This document shows, in pieces, positions 49,237 through 58,851 of a stretch of 64,000 nt of DNA. Every line of letters begins with the position of its first letter. The stretch's first letter is position 1. The notes under the pieces are model-generated. The model did no database searches. It had not been told where the DNA came from and worked only from the letters and a program-made list of their open reading frames with translations. The stretch covers positions 3,063,501-3,127,500 of the forward strand of contig NZ_CP081869.1 of NCBI RefSeq assembly GCF_019797865.1, written 5' to 3'. The stretch is from Chenggangzhangella methanolivorans (lineage in GTDB: Bacteria; Pseudomonadota; Alphaproteobacteria; Rhizobiales; Methylopilaceae). The position numbers and the translations under genes are program-made.

Positions 49237-51543
49237 TCAATCGACGTGGCGGGCCGTGAGATCGAGTTCGAGCCGGCGCATCAGCGGCGCGCCCGTCAAC
49301 GTCTCGGGCCGCTCGCCGTCGGGATCGAGATCCGCGAAGGTGATGGTCTCGATGTGGCGGTTGGCCGGGACGCCGCGGCCCTCGAGATAGGCGACGAGCC
49401 GGGCGAAGGCTGCCTCCTGCGTGCGGTCGCGCGTCCGGCGCGCGCGCATCCAGCCGCCTCCCATCAGCACCTCGGTGTGACGCACGAGGGTCACCTGGGC
49501 GAGCATTTCGGCGGCGTCCGGATCGAAGCCGAGCGCGGCGTAGAACCGGCGCGCGGCCTCCCGGTCGAACGGCGCGTCGGCGCGCTCCGGCGGCTCGCGG
49601 TCATGGCCCGGCACGACGATCTGCACCACGACGTGCTGGGCTCCGACGCTCTGGGCGATGGCGAAAACGAGCTCAGGCGACGCGGCCGCGGCGTTCATCG
49701 CGTCGCGCAGGCCGGGCGAGGTTCCGCTCCAGCGGCGCAGGCGCTCGAGCGCGTTGAGCGCGTCGTGGCCGGCGGCGTCGACCGCCTCGAGCGCGGCGTC
49801 GATCTCCTCGAGCAGGCCAAGCGAGCCCGAAAGGCGCGCCCGCAACCTCTTCTCGATGTCCTGCCCCTCGAGGCCGGACGCGCGCCACGCCGCCCAGTCG
49901 AAGCCGATCGGCCCGACCCGGCGCGCAAGCGCCGCGACCGCGTCGCCGACGCGCCGCAGCAGTTTTCCGAAGCCCTGGAGGATCGCGGTCGCGATCTGGT
50001 CCGCGGTCTCGCCGTCGCCGCGGCCGCGATAGGCGTCGACCAGCGCGATCGGCAGCGCGACGCCGGTGCCGAAGGCGACGCCCTGCCCGAACGCGATCAT
50101 GCGCTCAGGCGTCATGCGCTCGCCATTGGCGATGGTCTGGGCGACATCGCGGGCGACATGCGCGCCGCGGCCGTCGGCAGCGCCGGCGTCGAGTCCGGAG
50201 GCGAGGTCGGCGAACATCTTGGCGGCGTTGGGCGCGCCCTTCTCGAGCATGCCCGCCACGCCCTCGATCCGCTCGACCGCCGCGCCGCCGTTCGACAGCG
50301 TCCTGGCGGCGCGCTCGAGCGTCGGCTGCGAACCCTTGGAGATCTCGGCCGCGGATCCAAAGGGAAGATCGCGCGCCCGCGCCCGGAACTCCCTCGTGGC
50401 CCCGGCCGGACCCTCGGTGCGCTCGGTCTGGGCGATCGTGGCGACGTGACGGGAGACGACGCTCTCGCCCGCGCTTCGCGCCGAGGCCGCGACGATGGGG
50501 GCGACCGCGGAGAAGGCGGAGTCGCCCTGCGCCTGCGCCGCCGCCACGATCGAGGCGTGGCCGATCATCGTGACGGGCGCCTGCGGAGGCGGCGTCAACG
50601 ACGCGGGGCCGGAGACGTTGAGGCCGCTCGGCGGAGCGGCGGGCTGCTGGAGGCCGGAAGCTGGTCCGCCCGGCTGGACGCCGATGGCGATCGCAGGCTG
50701 GGAGGTCAGGCCGGACGTCGGCGTCGCGCCGGTCGGCTGGGCGAGTTGGGCGCCCGGCGCCGCCTGGGCCGCCGCAGCGCCCGGAGGCGCAGGGGCTGCA
50801 GGGTTCAGCTGGGCGGCGTTCGCCGCGATCTGCGTCGCAGCCGCTGCGGCCTGGGTCGCGGTCTGCACAAGCGCGGCGGGCAGCTGCGCAGCGGGCTGCA
50901 ATGCGCCGGGCGGCTGCGCAGCGGGCGCCTGTCCCCCGGGCGGTTGCGCGAGGGTGTTGGCGGGGCCGGACTGCTGGGGCGGCGAGGCCGGGCCGGCCGG
51001 CAGGGAGGCGGGGGGCGCGGCGCTCGTCCGGGCGGGCGTCTGCGTCGCGGGGGCCGCCGTGGTCTCGGGTCCGCGTCCGATCTCCGGTCCGCGGCCCGGG
51101 GTCGCCGTGCGCGTTGCGTCGAGCCGGGCCGGGGAGCCGGCGTCCGCCACGGGACCGCGCGCGACGGCGCCGGTTTCGCCGGGCTGCTGGCGTCCGCCGA
51201 AACCATCGGCCGCGCGCATCGACGGGGCGTCCCGCATGGGGCCGGCGAGGTCCGGCGCGGCGCCGGGCGCTTCCGCGCGGGCCGCCGCCCCGGTCGCGGA
51301 GGGACGGACGCCGGCGCCCTGTTCGGCGCCGCGATTGACCGAACGGTCGAAGGCGGCGGCGTCGGCGGTGCGTCCCTGCTGGCGGTCGGATCCCTCGGAC
51401 TCGCGGCGCATGCGCGCGATGCGGTCGGTCTCCTGCTCCTCGCCGGCGTTGCGCAGCGCGGTCGTGGCGTTGCGGTCGCCGCCCTGCTGGAGCGAATGGG
51501 TCAGCGACCCGAGGAGGCCTGAGACACTTCCGATCAGCGACAT
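49237..51543 (-). CDS. 768-aa Ala/Pro/Gln-rich T3SS-linked protein, function unknown
   Basis: It starts 'MSLIGSVSGLLGSLTHSLQQ' (amphipathic, T3SS-signal-like). About residues 50-330 are low-complexity Ala/Pro/Gln/Gly, then come helical segments, and from about residue 480 a more globular domain with 'PERMIAFGQGVAFGTGVALP', 'VVQIVVPGHDREPPERADAP' and 'FYAALGFDPDAAEMLAQVTL'. No family recognised. It lies 127 bp after sctT on the same strand, where the rhizobial order would place sctU. The low-complexity middle recalls SctP-type needle-length regulators, but the C-terminus shows no convincing SctP domain. Intact over 2.3 kb, so it is a genuine gene. Confidence 0.6.
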   Translation of the reverse strand: MSLIGSVSGLLGSLTHSLQQGGDRNATTALRNAGEEQETDRIARMRRESEGSDRQQGRTADAAAFDRSVNRGAEQGAGVRPSATGAAARAEAPGAAPDLAGPMRDAPSMRAADGFGGRQQPGETGAVARGPVADAGSPARLDATRTATPGRGPEIGRGPETTAAPATQTPARTSAAPPASLPAGPASPPQQSGPANTLAQPPGGQAPAAQPPGALQPAAQLPAALVQTATQAAAAATQIAANAAQLNPAAPAPPGAAAAQAAPGAQLAQPTGATPTSGLTSQPAIAIGVQPGGPASGLQQPAAPPSGLNVSGPASLTPPPQAPVTMIGHASIVAAAQAQGDSAFSAVAPIVAASARSAGESVVSRHVATIAQTERTEGPAGATREFRARARDLPFGSAAEISKGSQPTLERAARTLSNGGAAVERIEGVAGMLEKGAPNAAKMFADLASGLDAGAADGRGAHVARDVAQTIANGERMTPERMIAFGQGVAFGTGVALPIALVDAYRGRGDGETADQIATAILQGFGKLLRRVGDAVAALARRVGPIGFDWAAWRASGLEGQDIEKRLRARLSGSLGLLEEIDAALEAVDAAGHDALNALERLRRWSGTSPGLRDAMNAAAASPELVFAIAQSVGAQHVVVQIVVPGHDREPPERADAPFDREAARRFYAALGFDPDAAEMLAQVTLVRHTEVLMGGGWMRARRTRDRTQEAAFARLVAYLEGRGVPANRHIETITFADLDPDGERPETLTGAPLMRRLELDLTARHVD

Positions 51544-51670
51544 CGCGCCGTCCTTCGCGTCCGGCTTGAGGCTTTGCGGGCGGATGGCGGCGTCGCGCCG
51601 TTTCCGAGGCTCGGGCCGTTATGGGGCCATTTTGTGGCCGATCGATCACTTTTCGCCGTGTTTTCGACGC

Positions 51671-52480
51671 TCAGCGGCCTTCGGCGAGAGAGCGCAGGAG
51701 ATCGAATCCGCCGGCCAGCCCCCCGATCTCCCGCATGAGCGAGGGAGCCAGGAACATCGCGTAAACTACGATCAGGAAGGCGAAGAGGAGGTTTTTGACC
51801 GCGAGCGAGAGGTCGAAGACGTGGATCTGCGGCGCGAGCCGCGAAAGGTAGCCCAGCATGACGTCGGCGATGAGGAGCGCCACCATGATGGGCGCGACCA
51901 GCAGCACCGCGATGCGCATGAGGCCGTCGAGCGTCTTCAGCAGGGCCAGACCCGAGGCCTGCGAGACCACCGGGCGGAAGCTCGAGGCGGGCCAGAGCTC
52001 GTAGCTGCGGTAGACCGCGTCGGCGAGGATCCCCAGCCCGCCGCTCGTGAAGAAGATCGCCACCGCCACGATCGAGAACAGCGTGCCGGTGATGCTGGAC
52101 TCCGACATCGCGTTCGGATCGACGAGCTGCGCCGCGGTGGTGCCGCGCTGGAGGTCGACGATGTCGCCGGCCGTCTCCGCCGCCCAGAACGGGATGCCGA
52201 ACACGAAGCCGATCAGCGCGCCGATCACCACCTCCTTCACCATCAGGCCGACGACCGTCAGCGTGGAGAGGCCCTGGAGAAGGCTGATCTGGTCGAAGGT
52301 CGGCGGCACCATGGGGGCTGCGATCGCGACCGCGATGCAGGAGCGCAGCAGGCCGGTGACGCCGGTGCGGGTGAAGGCGGGCGTGATCATCACCATGCCG
52401 ATGGCGCGGGCGGTCGCGAGCGCCGTCGCGATCAGCATCGGATAGAGGAAGGCCAGAAGAGAGTCGGTGGCCTCGATCAT
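51671..52480 (-). CDS. sctT: T3SS export apparatus protein SctT (RhcT/FliR-like)
   Basis: 269 residues with about six hydrophobic helices. 'ALATARAIGMVMITPAFTRT' and 'FGIPFWAAETAGDIVDLQRG' are SctT/FliR hallmarks, followed by 'SSITGTLFSIVAVAIFFTSG'. It forms the export gate with SctR and SctS. It starts 10 bp after the sctS stop and is the last export-gate gene of the minus-strand operon. Intact. Confidence 0.93.
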   Translation of the reverse strand: MIEATDSLLAFLYPMLIATALATARAIGMVMITPAFTRTGVTGLLRSCIAVAIAAPMVPPTFDQISLLQGLSTLTVVGLMVKEVVIGALIGFVFGIPFWAAETAGDIVDLQRGTTAAQLVDPNAMSESSITGTLFSIVAVAIFFTSGGLGILADAVYRSYELWPASSFRPVVSQASGLALLKTLDGLMRIAVLLVAPIMVALLIADVMLGYLSRLAPQIHVFDLSLAVKNLLFAFLIVVYAMFLAPSLMREIGGLAGGFDLLRSLAEGR

Positions 52481-52489
52481 TCCGCGGGC

Positions 52490-52759
52490 TCAGCGCGTCA
52501 CGATCGGGAACTGGTCGAAGCTCTGGCGCGCGAGCTCGAGGATCTGGCTGCCGAGCAGCGGCCCCACCAGGATCAGCACCACCATCACCACCACGAGCTT
52601 CACGGCCTGGGGCAGCGTCTGGTCCTGGATCTGCGTCAGCGCCTGCACCAGCCCGACGCCGAGCCCGACGACGATCGCGGCGCCGAGCGCCGGCGCCGAC
52701 ATCAGCAGCGTCGTCAGTAGCGCGCCGTTGAGCTGGGAGACGATGAGATCCCCGCCCAT
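52490..52759 (-). CDS. sctS: T3SS export apparatus protein SctS (RhcS/FliQ-like)
   Basis: 89 residues and two hydrophobic hairpin helices: 'LLMSAPALGAAIVVGLGVGL', 'QALTQIQDQTLPQAVKLVVV' (the TQIQ(D/E)QT motif is diagnostic of SctS/FliQ). Its start is 4 bp after the sctR stop. Intact. Confidence 0.95.
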   Translation of the reverse strand: MGGDLIVSQLNGALLTTLLMSAPALGAAIVVGLGVGLVQALTQIQDQTLPQAVKLVVVMVVLILVGPLLGSQILELARQSFDQFPIVTR

Positions 52760-52763
52760 CGCG

Positions 52764-53423
52764 TCAGCCTCCGCCGTAGCTGAGGATCAGCCCGTGCATC
52801 AGCCGCGACCAGCCCTCCACGGCGACGAACAGGAAGATCTTGAGCGGGATCGAGATGAGCGTCGGCGACACCATCATCATGCCCATCGCCATCAGGACGT
52901 TCGCGACCACGAGGTCGATCACCAGAAACGGGATGTAGAGCAGGAAGCCGATCTCGAAGGCGCGCGTCAGCTCCGAGGACACGAAAGCGGGGATGAGCAC
53001 CACCAGGTCGTCGTTGCGCAGGCCCTGGCGGGCTTCCTCCGACCAGACCGCCTCGGTGGACTTCAGGAAGAACTCGCGCTCCCGCTCCGACGCGAAGCGC
53101 AGCAGATGCGCCTTCAGCGGCTCGCGGACATGTTCGGCCGCAGCTTTCAGCCCGTCGACCGACTGAAGGTCGATCGGCGCGTTCTCGAAGCGCTGGTAGA
53201 TCTCGCCGATCAGCGGCGTCGTGACGTAGACGCTCAAGATCAGCGCGATGCCGTAGAGCACGAGGTTCGGCGGCGATTGCTGGACCCCGAGCGCGTTCCG
53301 GATCAGGAACAGCACCACGGAGATCTTGAGAAACGCCGTGAGCGTGACGACCGCGAGCGGAATGAGCCCGATCGTCGAGACCAGAAGGATGATCGCGACG
53401 AGATTGGGCTGAAAGTCACTCAT
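52764..53423 (-). CDS. sctR: T3SS export apparatus protein SctR (RhcR/FliP-like)
   Basis: 219 residues, with 'VVTLTAFLKISVVLFLIRNA' followed by 'LGVQQSPPNLVLYGIALILS', and near the C-terminus 'IPFLVIDLVVANVLMAMGMM' then 'MVSPTLISIPLKIFLFV', all typical of SctR/FliP. Four membrane helices. The start overlaps the sctQ stop by 8 bp, so the two are translationally coupled. Intact. Confidence 0.96.
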   Translation of the reverse strand: MSDFQPNLVAIILLVSTIGLIPLAVVTLTAFLKISVVLFLIRNALGVQQSPPNLVLYGIALILSVYVTTPLIGEIYQRFENAPIDLQSVDGLKAAAEHVREPLKAHLLRFASEREREFFLKSTEAVWSEEARQGLRNDDLVVLIPAFVSSELTRAFEIGFLLYIPFLVIDLVVANVLMAMGMMMVSPTLISIPLKIFLFVAVEGWSRLMHGLILSYGGG

Positions 53424-54465
53424 CCGCGGTCAGGCGCTCGACCCGGACCCCGACGGCGTCGCCGATCCGCACGATGCTGCCGCGGCCGATCCGCTTGCCG
53501 TTGGCCATGATGTCGACCGCCTCGTCGAGCGCGCGCGCGAGCGGCACCACGGAGCCGGCCGCGAGCCGCCGGACGTCTCCGAGCGGCATTTCCGAACGCC
53601 CCAGCTCGAACACGAGCTTCACGGGGAGCGCGTCGATCTCGGCGTCCGCCACCGTGGCGCGGGCGCCGTCGCCGTCATTTCCTTCCATGCACCACTCCCA
53701 ATGCGATCCGCGCAGCTTCACCGGAACGGCGGCCGCCGCGAGACGTCCAGACGAGGCCGTGAGACGCATCGCCAGATGATCGGCCACGACCGCGATCGGC
53801 CCCGCCATCTCCCGGCCGCTCTCGACCAGGATCACGTCGCCGCGCGACAGGCCCTTGAGGTCGGAGAACTTCACTCCCGCCCAGCCCATGCAGACCCGGA
53901 CCGGCATCGCGATCCCGGCTGCGACGTCGGCGGCCGGAGCGGCGGCGCGGTCGAGCGCGGCGCCGAGCCGCGCCAGCCCGTCGCGGTCGAGCCAGAGCGC
54001 GATCCGGTGCGCCTTGCCCTGCGTCTTGAACAGCAGCGAAACCCGATGGGCGTCCGGGCCGATCGCGCCGTCGACGCGGGCGTCGATCGACGAAGGACCG
54101 CCGGCAGCGGCCTCAACCTGGGCGACCTCGTCGGCGAGGGCGAATTCGATGAGAAGCGCCGCGGCTTCCGGCGCGAGCTCCGCGGGCGGCCTGAGCAGGC
54201 CGAGCGGCGCCAGCAGGTCGTCGAGGAGCGTCTGCGGCGCCCGCGCGAGCCCATGCGCGCCCCCGATCGTCACGCGGAACGCCGGCCCGTCGAACTGCGC
54301 CGCGGCGTCGAAGGGAACCACCAAAAGGCTTGCGGGCGCGCCGCGGAACGTGATGCGGATCGGCCCGCGGCGGCGGTGAATGGCGTTCAGCCCGGCGAGA
54401 TCGCTCGCGGCGACATGGGGGAGCCAGTCGCCGGCCGGGGCGGTCGCGGAGATCGGGATCGTCAA
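53416..54465 (-). CDS. sctQ: T3SS cytoplasmic sorting-platform (C-ring) protein SctQ
   Basis: 349 residues: a variable N-terminal region, then two SpoA domains. SpoA1 is around 'LSRGDVILVESGREMAGPIA'. SpoA2 at the C-terminus is 'LPVKLVFELGRSEMPLGDVR', 'VDIMANGKRIGRGSIVRIGD', 'AVGVRVERL', the FliN-like fold. It builds the cytoplasmic pods with SctK and SctL. The start is apparently TTG overlapping the sctO stop (TTGA). The position after sctO and before sctR is the Rhc order. Confidence 0.88.
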   Translation of the reverse strand: MTIPISATAPAGDWLPHVAASDLAGLNAIHRRRGPIRITFRGAPASLLVVPFDAAAQFDGPAFRVTIGGAHGLARAPQTLLDDLLAPLGLLRPPAELAPEAAALLIEFALADEVAQVEAAAGGPSSIDARVDGAIGPDAHRVSLLFKTQGKAHRIALWLDRDGLARLGAALDRAAAPAADVAAGIAMPVRVCMGWAGVKFSDLKGLSRGDVILVESGREMAGPIAVVADHLAMRLTASSGRLAAAAVPVKLRGSHWEWCMEGNDGDGARATVADAEIDALPVKLVFELGRSEMPLGDVRRLAAGSVVPLARALDEAVDIMANGKRIGRGSIVRIGDAVGVRVERLTADE

Positions 54466-54938
54466 CGGGGGCGGCTCCCCCGTCCGTCGTCGGCGTCGAG
54501 TTCGGCCAGCAGCTCCGCCCGGCGGAGCGCGGCTCCGGACCGTTCGCGCGCAAGCGTCAGCAGCTTGTCGCGTTCGCGCTCGAAGCGCAGGCGTTCGCGC
54601 GCGGCCTCGGCGCGCCGCTCGGTCTCGTGGGCGAGCGACCTGCGGGCCTCCTGCTCGGCGTGGTCGAGCTCGGCGCCCTCCTGCTCCAGATGCGCGAGCG
54701 CGTCACGGGCGCGGCCGATCTCGCCGGACGTCAGGGGGCGCATCGCGAGCCGTTCGAGCAACGCGTCCTCGCGCGCGATCCGGCGTTCGCCCTGGCGGGC
54801 GGCCTCGGCGCTCGCCGCGTCGAGACGGGCGCGCGCGGCCTCGCAGGCGGCCTGACGTTCGGCGGCGGCGGCCACGGCGCGGTCGAGCCTGACCTTGCGC
54901 AGCGCGATCAGCCGGGAGAGGTCGTCGTCCCGTCTCAC
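54462..54938 (-). CDS. sctO: T3SS central stalk SctO (YscO/Y4yJ-like)
   Basis: 158 residues, almost wholly a charged Arg/Glu/Ala coiled coil ('[20 protein letters not shown]' start). No sequence motif is expected in SctO; the assignment rests on its size, coiled coil, and position between sctN and sctQ (y4yJ in rhizobia). It links the ATPase hexamer to SctV. The start is GTG overlapping the sctN stop. Confidence 0.8.
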   Translation of the reverse strand: MRRDDDLSRLIALRKVRLDRAVAAAAERQAACEAARARLDAASAEAARQGERRIAREDALLERLAMRPLTSGEIGRARDALAHLEQEGAELDHAEQEARRSLAHETERRAEAARERLRFERERDKLLTLARERSGAALRRAELLAELDADDGRGSRPR

Positions 54939-56313
54939 TGGGCGGCCTCCTTCAGCCGGCGGATGGTTCCGGCCATGGCTTCCCGTTCGCCGAAGGTCTG
55001 CGCCAGAAAGGCGTCGATCGCGGGCTTGCGGGCGATCGCGGCGTCGGCGAGCGGGTCGGAGCCGACCCGGTATTCGCCGACCCGCACGAGCAGCTCGACG
55101 TCGCGGTAGTGGGCGAGCAGCGCGCGGACGCGGGCGGCCGCCGCCTTGTGCTCGGGCGTCGCGACCGTCTCCATCAGGCGGCTGCGGCTCGCCAGCACGT
55201 CGATCGCCGGAAAATGGTTGCGCTGCGCGAGTTCGGCCGAGAGCACGATGTGGCCGTCGAGGATCGCCTTGGTCTCCTCGGCGACCGGATCGAGCGTGCC
55301 GTCGCCTTCGGTCAGCACCGTGTAGAGCGCCGTGATCGATCCGCCGCCGATCCCGGGCCGGCGCGTTCGAGCAGCCGCGGCAGCGCCGCGAAGAAGGACG
55401 GCGGGAAGCCGCGCCGCGTTGGCGGTTCGCCGGCGGCGAGCCCGATCTCGCGCTGGGCCCGGGCGAAGCGCGTGACGCTGTCCATTAGCAGCAGGACGCT
55501 CTTGCCCTCGTCGCGAAAATGCTCGGCGATCGCGGTCGCCACATAGGCGGCCTTGACGCGCTCCATGGCCGGCCGGTCGGAGGTCGCGACCACGAGCACC
55601 GCCTTGGCGCGGCCCGCGGCGTCGAGCTGGCGCTCGGCGAATTCGCGCACTTCTCGGCCGCGTTCGCCAATCAGCCCGACCACGATGACGTCGGCCTCGG
55701 CGCCGTTGACGATGCTGGCGAGCAGCGAGGACTTGCCGACGCCGGGTTCGCCGAACACGCCGACGCGCTGCCCGCGGGCGAGCGTCGTCAGTCCGTCGAT
55801 CGCCCGCACGCCGAGCTGGATCGGCTTGTCGATCAGGTCGCGGTCGAGCGCCGAGGGCGGCTCGCGGTGGACCGGACGGCGCGCAGGCGTCAGCGCCGGA
55901 TCGAGCGGCCGTCCGTCGAGCGGCTCGCCGAGCGGCGAGATCACCCGGCCGAGCAGGCCCGGCCCGACCGGAATTCTCAGGTCCCGGCCGGTCGGGATCA
56001 CCTCCGCCTCGGTCGAGAGGCCGGTGAGATCCCCGATCGGCGTGAGGAGCGCCTCGGAGTCCTGGAAGCCGATCACTTCGGCGGCCGCCTCGCGCCCCGT
56101 TCGGACGTCGCGCAGCAGGCAGAGCTCGCCGATCGAGACCGAGGGCACGCTGGCGTGCACCACGACCCCGAGGATGCGCTTCACCCGACCGCGGACGGGG
56201 CGGGGATCGGCGACCCGCATGCGGCCCTTCAGCCCCGGCAGGATGGCCGAGAGCCGATCGGCGCCGCCGGTCCCTTGCACGTCGCTCCTTTGCGCGTCGG
56301 TCGCCGCGCTCAT
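54935..56313 (-). CDS. sctN: T3SS ATPase SctN (RhcN), one frameshift
   Basis: About 459 residues. Beta-barrel N-terminus; Walker A '[18 protein letters not shown]'; Walker B region '[20 protein letters not shown]', then '[20 protein letters not shown]' (the T3SS/flagellar ATPase signature). After loss of one base near 55350 it continues '[20 protein letters not shown]' and '[20 protein letters not shown]'. It drives substrate unfolding and chaperone release at the cytoplasmic face. It overlaps sctL and sctO by 4 bp each. Confidence 0.95.
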
Positions 56314-56912
56314 GCGGCGTCTCCGCCCGAAAGCGCGCGCCGCACCGCGTCGAGCTGGGCGTCGAGCCCGGCGTCGACGGTCGCGAACGGGCTCGCGACC
56401 CGGCAGTCGAGGGGCCCGAGCGCCGGATCGGTCGACAGCGTCACGCGCTCGGCGAAACCCGGCTCGTCGAGGCCGAGCCGCCGCCGGACCTCGTCGAAAT
56501 TGTCGGGCGCGACGGTGAGCGTCAGGCGCTGGTCGCGCCGGAAACCGGCGAGCGCCTCGCGCGCGAGACGCGACACCAGATCGGCTGGAGGGCGTTCGCC
56601 CACCACGCGCGTGACGATCGAGAGCGCGAGCTTGGCGATCTCGCTTTCGAGCCCGCCGAGATAGGCGTCGACGTCGCGGCTCGTGGCGGCGAGCAGCTCG
56701 GCGGAGGCTCCGGCGCCTTCGCGGCGGCCGGTCTCGAAACCTTCTGCGCGCTTCTCGTCATAGGCCCGCTGCGTGTCGGCCTTGAGCGCCTCGGCTTCGC
56801 GCCGGGACTCGTCGCGGAACGAGAAGCCGTCGATCCAGGCCTGCGCCTGCTCCGCCTTCAGGATGGGGCCGGGCGGGGTCCTCGGAAGGGCGGAAGCCGG
56901 CGCTTCGCTCAT
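56310..56912 (-). CDS. sctL: T3SS ATPase regulator SctL (NolV/HrpE/FliH-like)
   Basis: 200 residues. The coiled coil '[20 protein letters not shown]' is followed by a FliH/V-ATPase-E-like C-terminal domain ('[20 protein letters not shown]', '[19 protein letters not shown]', '[20 protein letters not shown]', with the common '(D/G)CR(V/I)xSPxGxVDA' end). It binds SctN and SctQ. It overlaps sctK and sctN by 4 bp each. Intact. Confidence 0.9.
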   Translation of the reverse strand: MSEAPASALPRTPPGPILKAEQAQAWIDGFSFRDESRREAEALKADTQRAYDEKRAEGFETGRREGAGASAELLAATSRDVDAYLGGLESEIAKLALSIVTRVVGERPPADLVSRLAREALAGFRRDQRLTLTVAPDNFDEVRRRLGLDEPGFAERVTLSTDPALGPLDCRVASPFATVDAGLDAQLDAVRRALSGGDAA

Positions 56913-57544
56913 CCGGCCACCAGACGGACGACGCCCGGTCCATAGGCGCGATGCGCGTCCTGCGGCTCCGGCAGGGCGTCCTGCGGGTCGAAGCGAAGGG
57001 AGACGCGGTCCGCGACCCCTCTGGGCTGTTGCTCGAGCCAGGCGGCGAGACAGGCGCGGCCGGCGCCGATCGCCGCGGCGGCGAGCGCCGCATGGCCGAG
57101 CGCGCGCATCTCGTCCTGCGTGACGCCGAGCGCAGCCGGCGAAAACGCCTCCATGCGATGCGCGAGCGCGGCCTGATAGGCGTTCCCCGAGCGCCGACTT
57201 CAGCGCCGCGACCTCCGGGGCGCGGATCTCGCGCGCGATCGGTCGGCCCAGCAGACGGCGCCCGCGCGCCGGATGATCGTGCCGAGGGTCTGGCTGTCGG
57301 ACAATGCGATCGCCTGGTCGGCGGGCTCGGCCGGCGCGTCGATGTCGCCGAAGCCATGGCGCGCCGCCATCAGGCTCGAGACGCGCGAGGCGAAGCGCGG
57401 ATGGGCGGCGAGCCGCCCGGCGGCTTCGAGCGGCAAGGCGCCGTCGAACATGCCGGCGATCCAGGCCGGATGCGCGCCGAGCGAGGGCGTCCGGACGAAC
57501 CGGCCCCAGACGTCCGCCGCGGTCTCGTTCGATCCCGCGCTCAT
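56909..57544 (-). CDS. sctK: T3SS sorting-platform protein SctK (NolU-like), two frameshifts
   Basis: About 211 residues after joining frames at about 57240 and 57187. The start is 'MSAGSNETAADVWGRFVRTP', then 'SLMAARHGFGDIDAPAEP', 'IAREIRAPEVAALKSALG' and the end '[12 protein letters not shown]'. SctK proteins are poorly conserved; the call rests on length, the gene order sctJ-sctK-sctL and the ATGA overlap with sctJ. It connects the cytoplasmic pods to the inner-membrane ring. The two indels lie in a stretch of only about 55 bases. Confidence 0.72.
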
Positions 57545-58335
57545 TTGGCCGGCACGAGCGGCTGGAGCTTCAGCGTGGGCTTGCGGTTGCGCCAGAGCAG
57601 CGCCGCAAGCGCCGCGGCCGCGACGATCGCGATCGCCGCGAGGCCGAGCAGCATCCACATCAGGCGGCCGGCGCTTTCCTGATGCACCCAGATCCCCATC
57701 ACGCTGACGTAAGGGGTCGGGCTGGCGCTCTCGTTGAGCTTGGCGGTCGGGACGGCGACGGGCGTGACCGAGACCTTGTCGTAGCTGAGGCCCGCGATGC
57801 CGTTCGCCACCAGCGTCTTGATCTGCGGCAGGAGCTCGTTGAGCTTCATCGACGGGTCGTAGCGAATGAACACCGAGGCCGAAGACGGCGCGGCGTCGCG
57901 TTTCAGCGGGTCGTTCTCGGGCAGCACGACATGGACGCGGGCCGACACCACGCCGTCGATCTCGGAGACCGTGCGCGAGAGCTCCTCGCTCAGCGCGTAG
58001 ATCATCTGCGCCCGCTCCTGCACGGGCGAGGCCACGAGGCCGTCGCGCTTGAACACCTCGCCCATATTGGCGAAGCGCTCGCGCGGCAGCCCCGCGTCGT
58101 TCAGCGTCTTCACGGCTTCGGCGAAGCGGTCCTTGTCGACCGTGATGGTCATCTTGCCGGACTTCTCGACGACGCGGCTCGCCGGGATGCCCCGGTCGAT
58201 GAGCGCGGCGACCATGAGGTTCGCCTCGCGCTCGTCGAGATTGGTGTAGAGGTCGGTGTCGCAGGCCGCGAGCAGCAGCGCGCCCGCAAGAGCAAGCGCC
58301 AGCCGGCCGGTCTTCAGCACGGATCGGAGCGCCAT
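57541..58335 (-). CDS. sctJ: T3SS inner-membrane ring lipoprotein SctJ (RhcJ)
   Basis: 264 residues. Lipoprotein signal 'LALALAGALLLAACDTDLYT' with lipobox LAAC, the YscJ/FliF ring-building domains ('REANLMVAALIDRGIPASRV', 'DKDRFAEAVKTLNDAGLPRE', 'SEIDGVVSARVHVVLPENDP'), and a C-terminal membrane helix ('LMWMLLGLAAIAIVAAAALA') followed by a short basic tail. Complete and intact; it overlaps sctK by 4 bp. Confidence 0.97.
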   Translation of the reverse strand: MALRSVLKTGRLALALAGALLLAACDTDLYTNLDEREANLMVAALIDRGIPASRVVEKSGKMTITVDKDRFAEAVKTLNDAGLPRERFANMGEVFKRDGLVASPVQERAQMIYALSEELSRTVSEIDGVVSARVHVVLPENDPLKRDAAPSSASVFIRYDPSMKLNELLPQIKTLVANGIAGLSYDKVSVTPVAVPTAKLNESASPTPYVSVMGIWVHQESAGRLMWMLLGLAAIAIVAAAALAALLWRNRKPTLKLQPLVPAK

Positions 58336-58348
58336 CAGGCTCCTCCCG

Positions 58349-58809
58349 TCACTGTCCGCGGAGCAGCGTGTTGGCGGCGCCGGAGACCTGCGTGGTGCCG
58401 CGCACCACCATCTGGGTCTCGATCGAGTAGTCGAACATCATGCCGAGCGACTGGATCACCTTGTCCATCTGATCGCCGTTCACCGGCTGCCGCTCGGGCC
58501 GCGGGGCGGCGCCGAAGGCTTGCGGCGACACCGTCTGCGCGTCCGATCCGCGATGCACCAGCGTCGCGCCGGGCGCGTCGGGCGCGCGGCTCGTCAGGGA
58601 CTGGGCGCGGGAGCTGAGCGACTGGCTCCGTTCCAGGAAGCCGGTCAGGTTCTCCACCATCGCGCCGCCGAGCTGGCCCGGGCTCGGGGCCGCGGGCGTG
58701 CCCGAGGGTTCACGCTGGCGAGATATTCGAAGAGGTCGATGCCGGACGGCGCCGTCGCGGGCGTCGCCGGAACGGGAGCCGCGCCGACGGGGGCGATAGA
58801 AGGCGTCAT
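58349..58809 (-). CDS. sctI: T3SS inner rod/adapter SctI (NopB/NolB position), one frameshift
   Basis: About 153 residues. The C-terminal helix 'MMFDYSIETQMVVRGTTQVS' then 'GAANTLLRGQ' is the conserved SctI end that forms the inner rod beneath the needle. The N-terminus 'MTPSIAPVGAAPVPATPATA' is Pro/Ala-rich and joins the rest after a frame change near 58706. It lies directly upstream of sctJ, as nolB/nopB does in rhizobia. It is probably secreted early during assembly. Confidence 0.82.
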
Positions 58810-58851
58810 GACGTGTCTGTCTCCGCTCGCTTCAGGACGACGGCGGGGCGA

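Noticed and set aside
49246..52720. Very long plus-strand frames (741 and 758 residues) opposite the 768-aa gene and sctT/sctS
   Set aside because: GC-rich antisense shadows; the minus strand carries the diagnostic SctT and SctS sequences and an operon structure.
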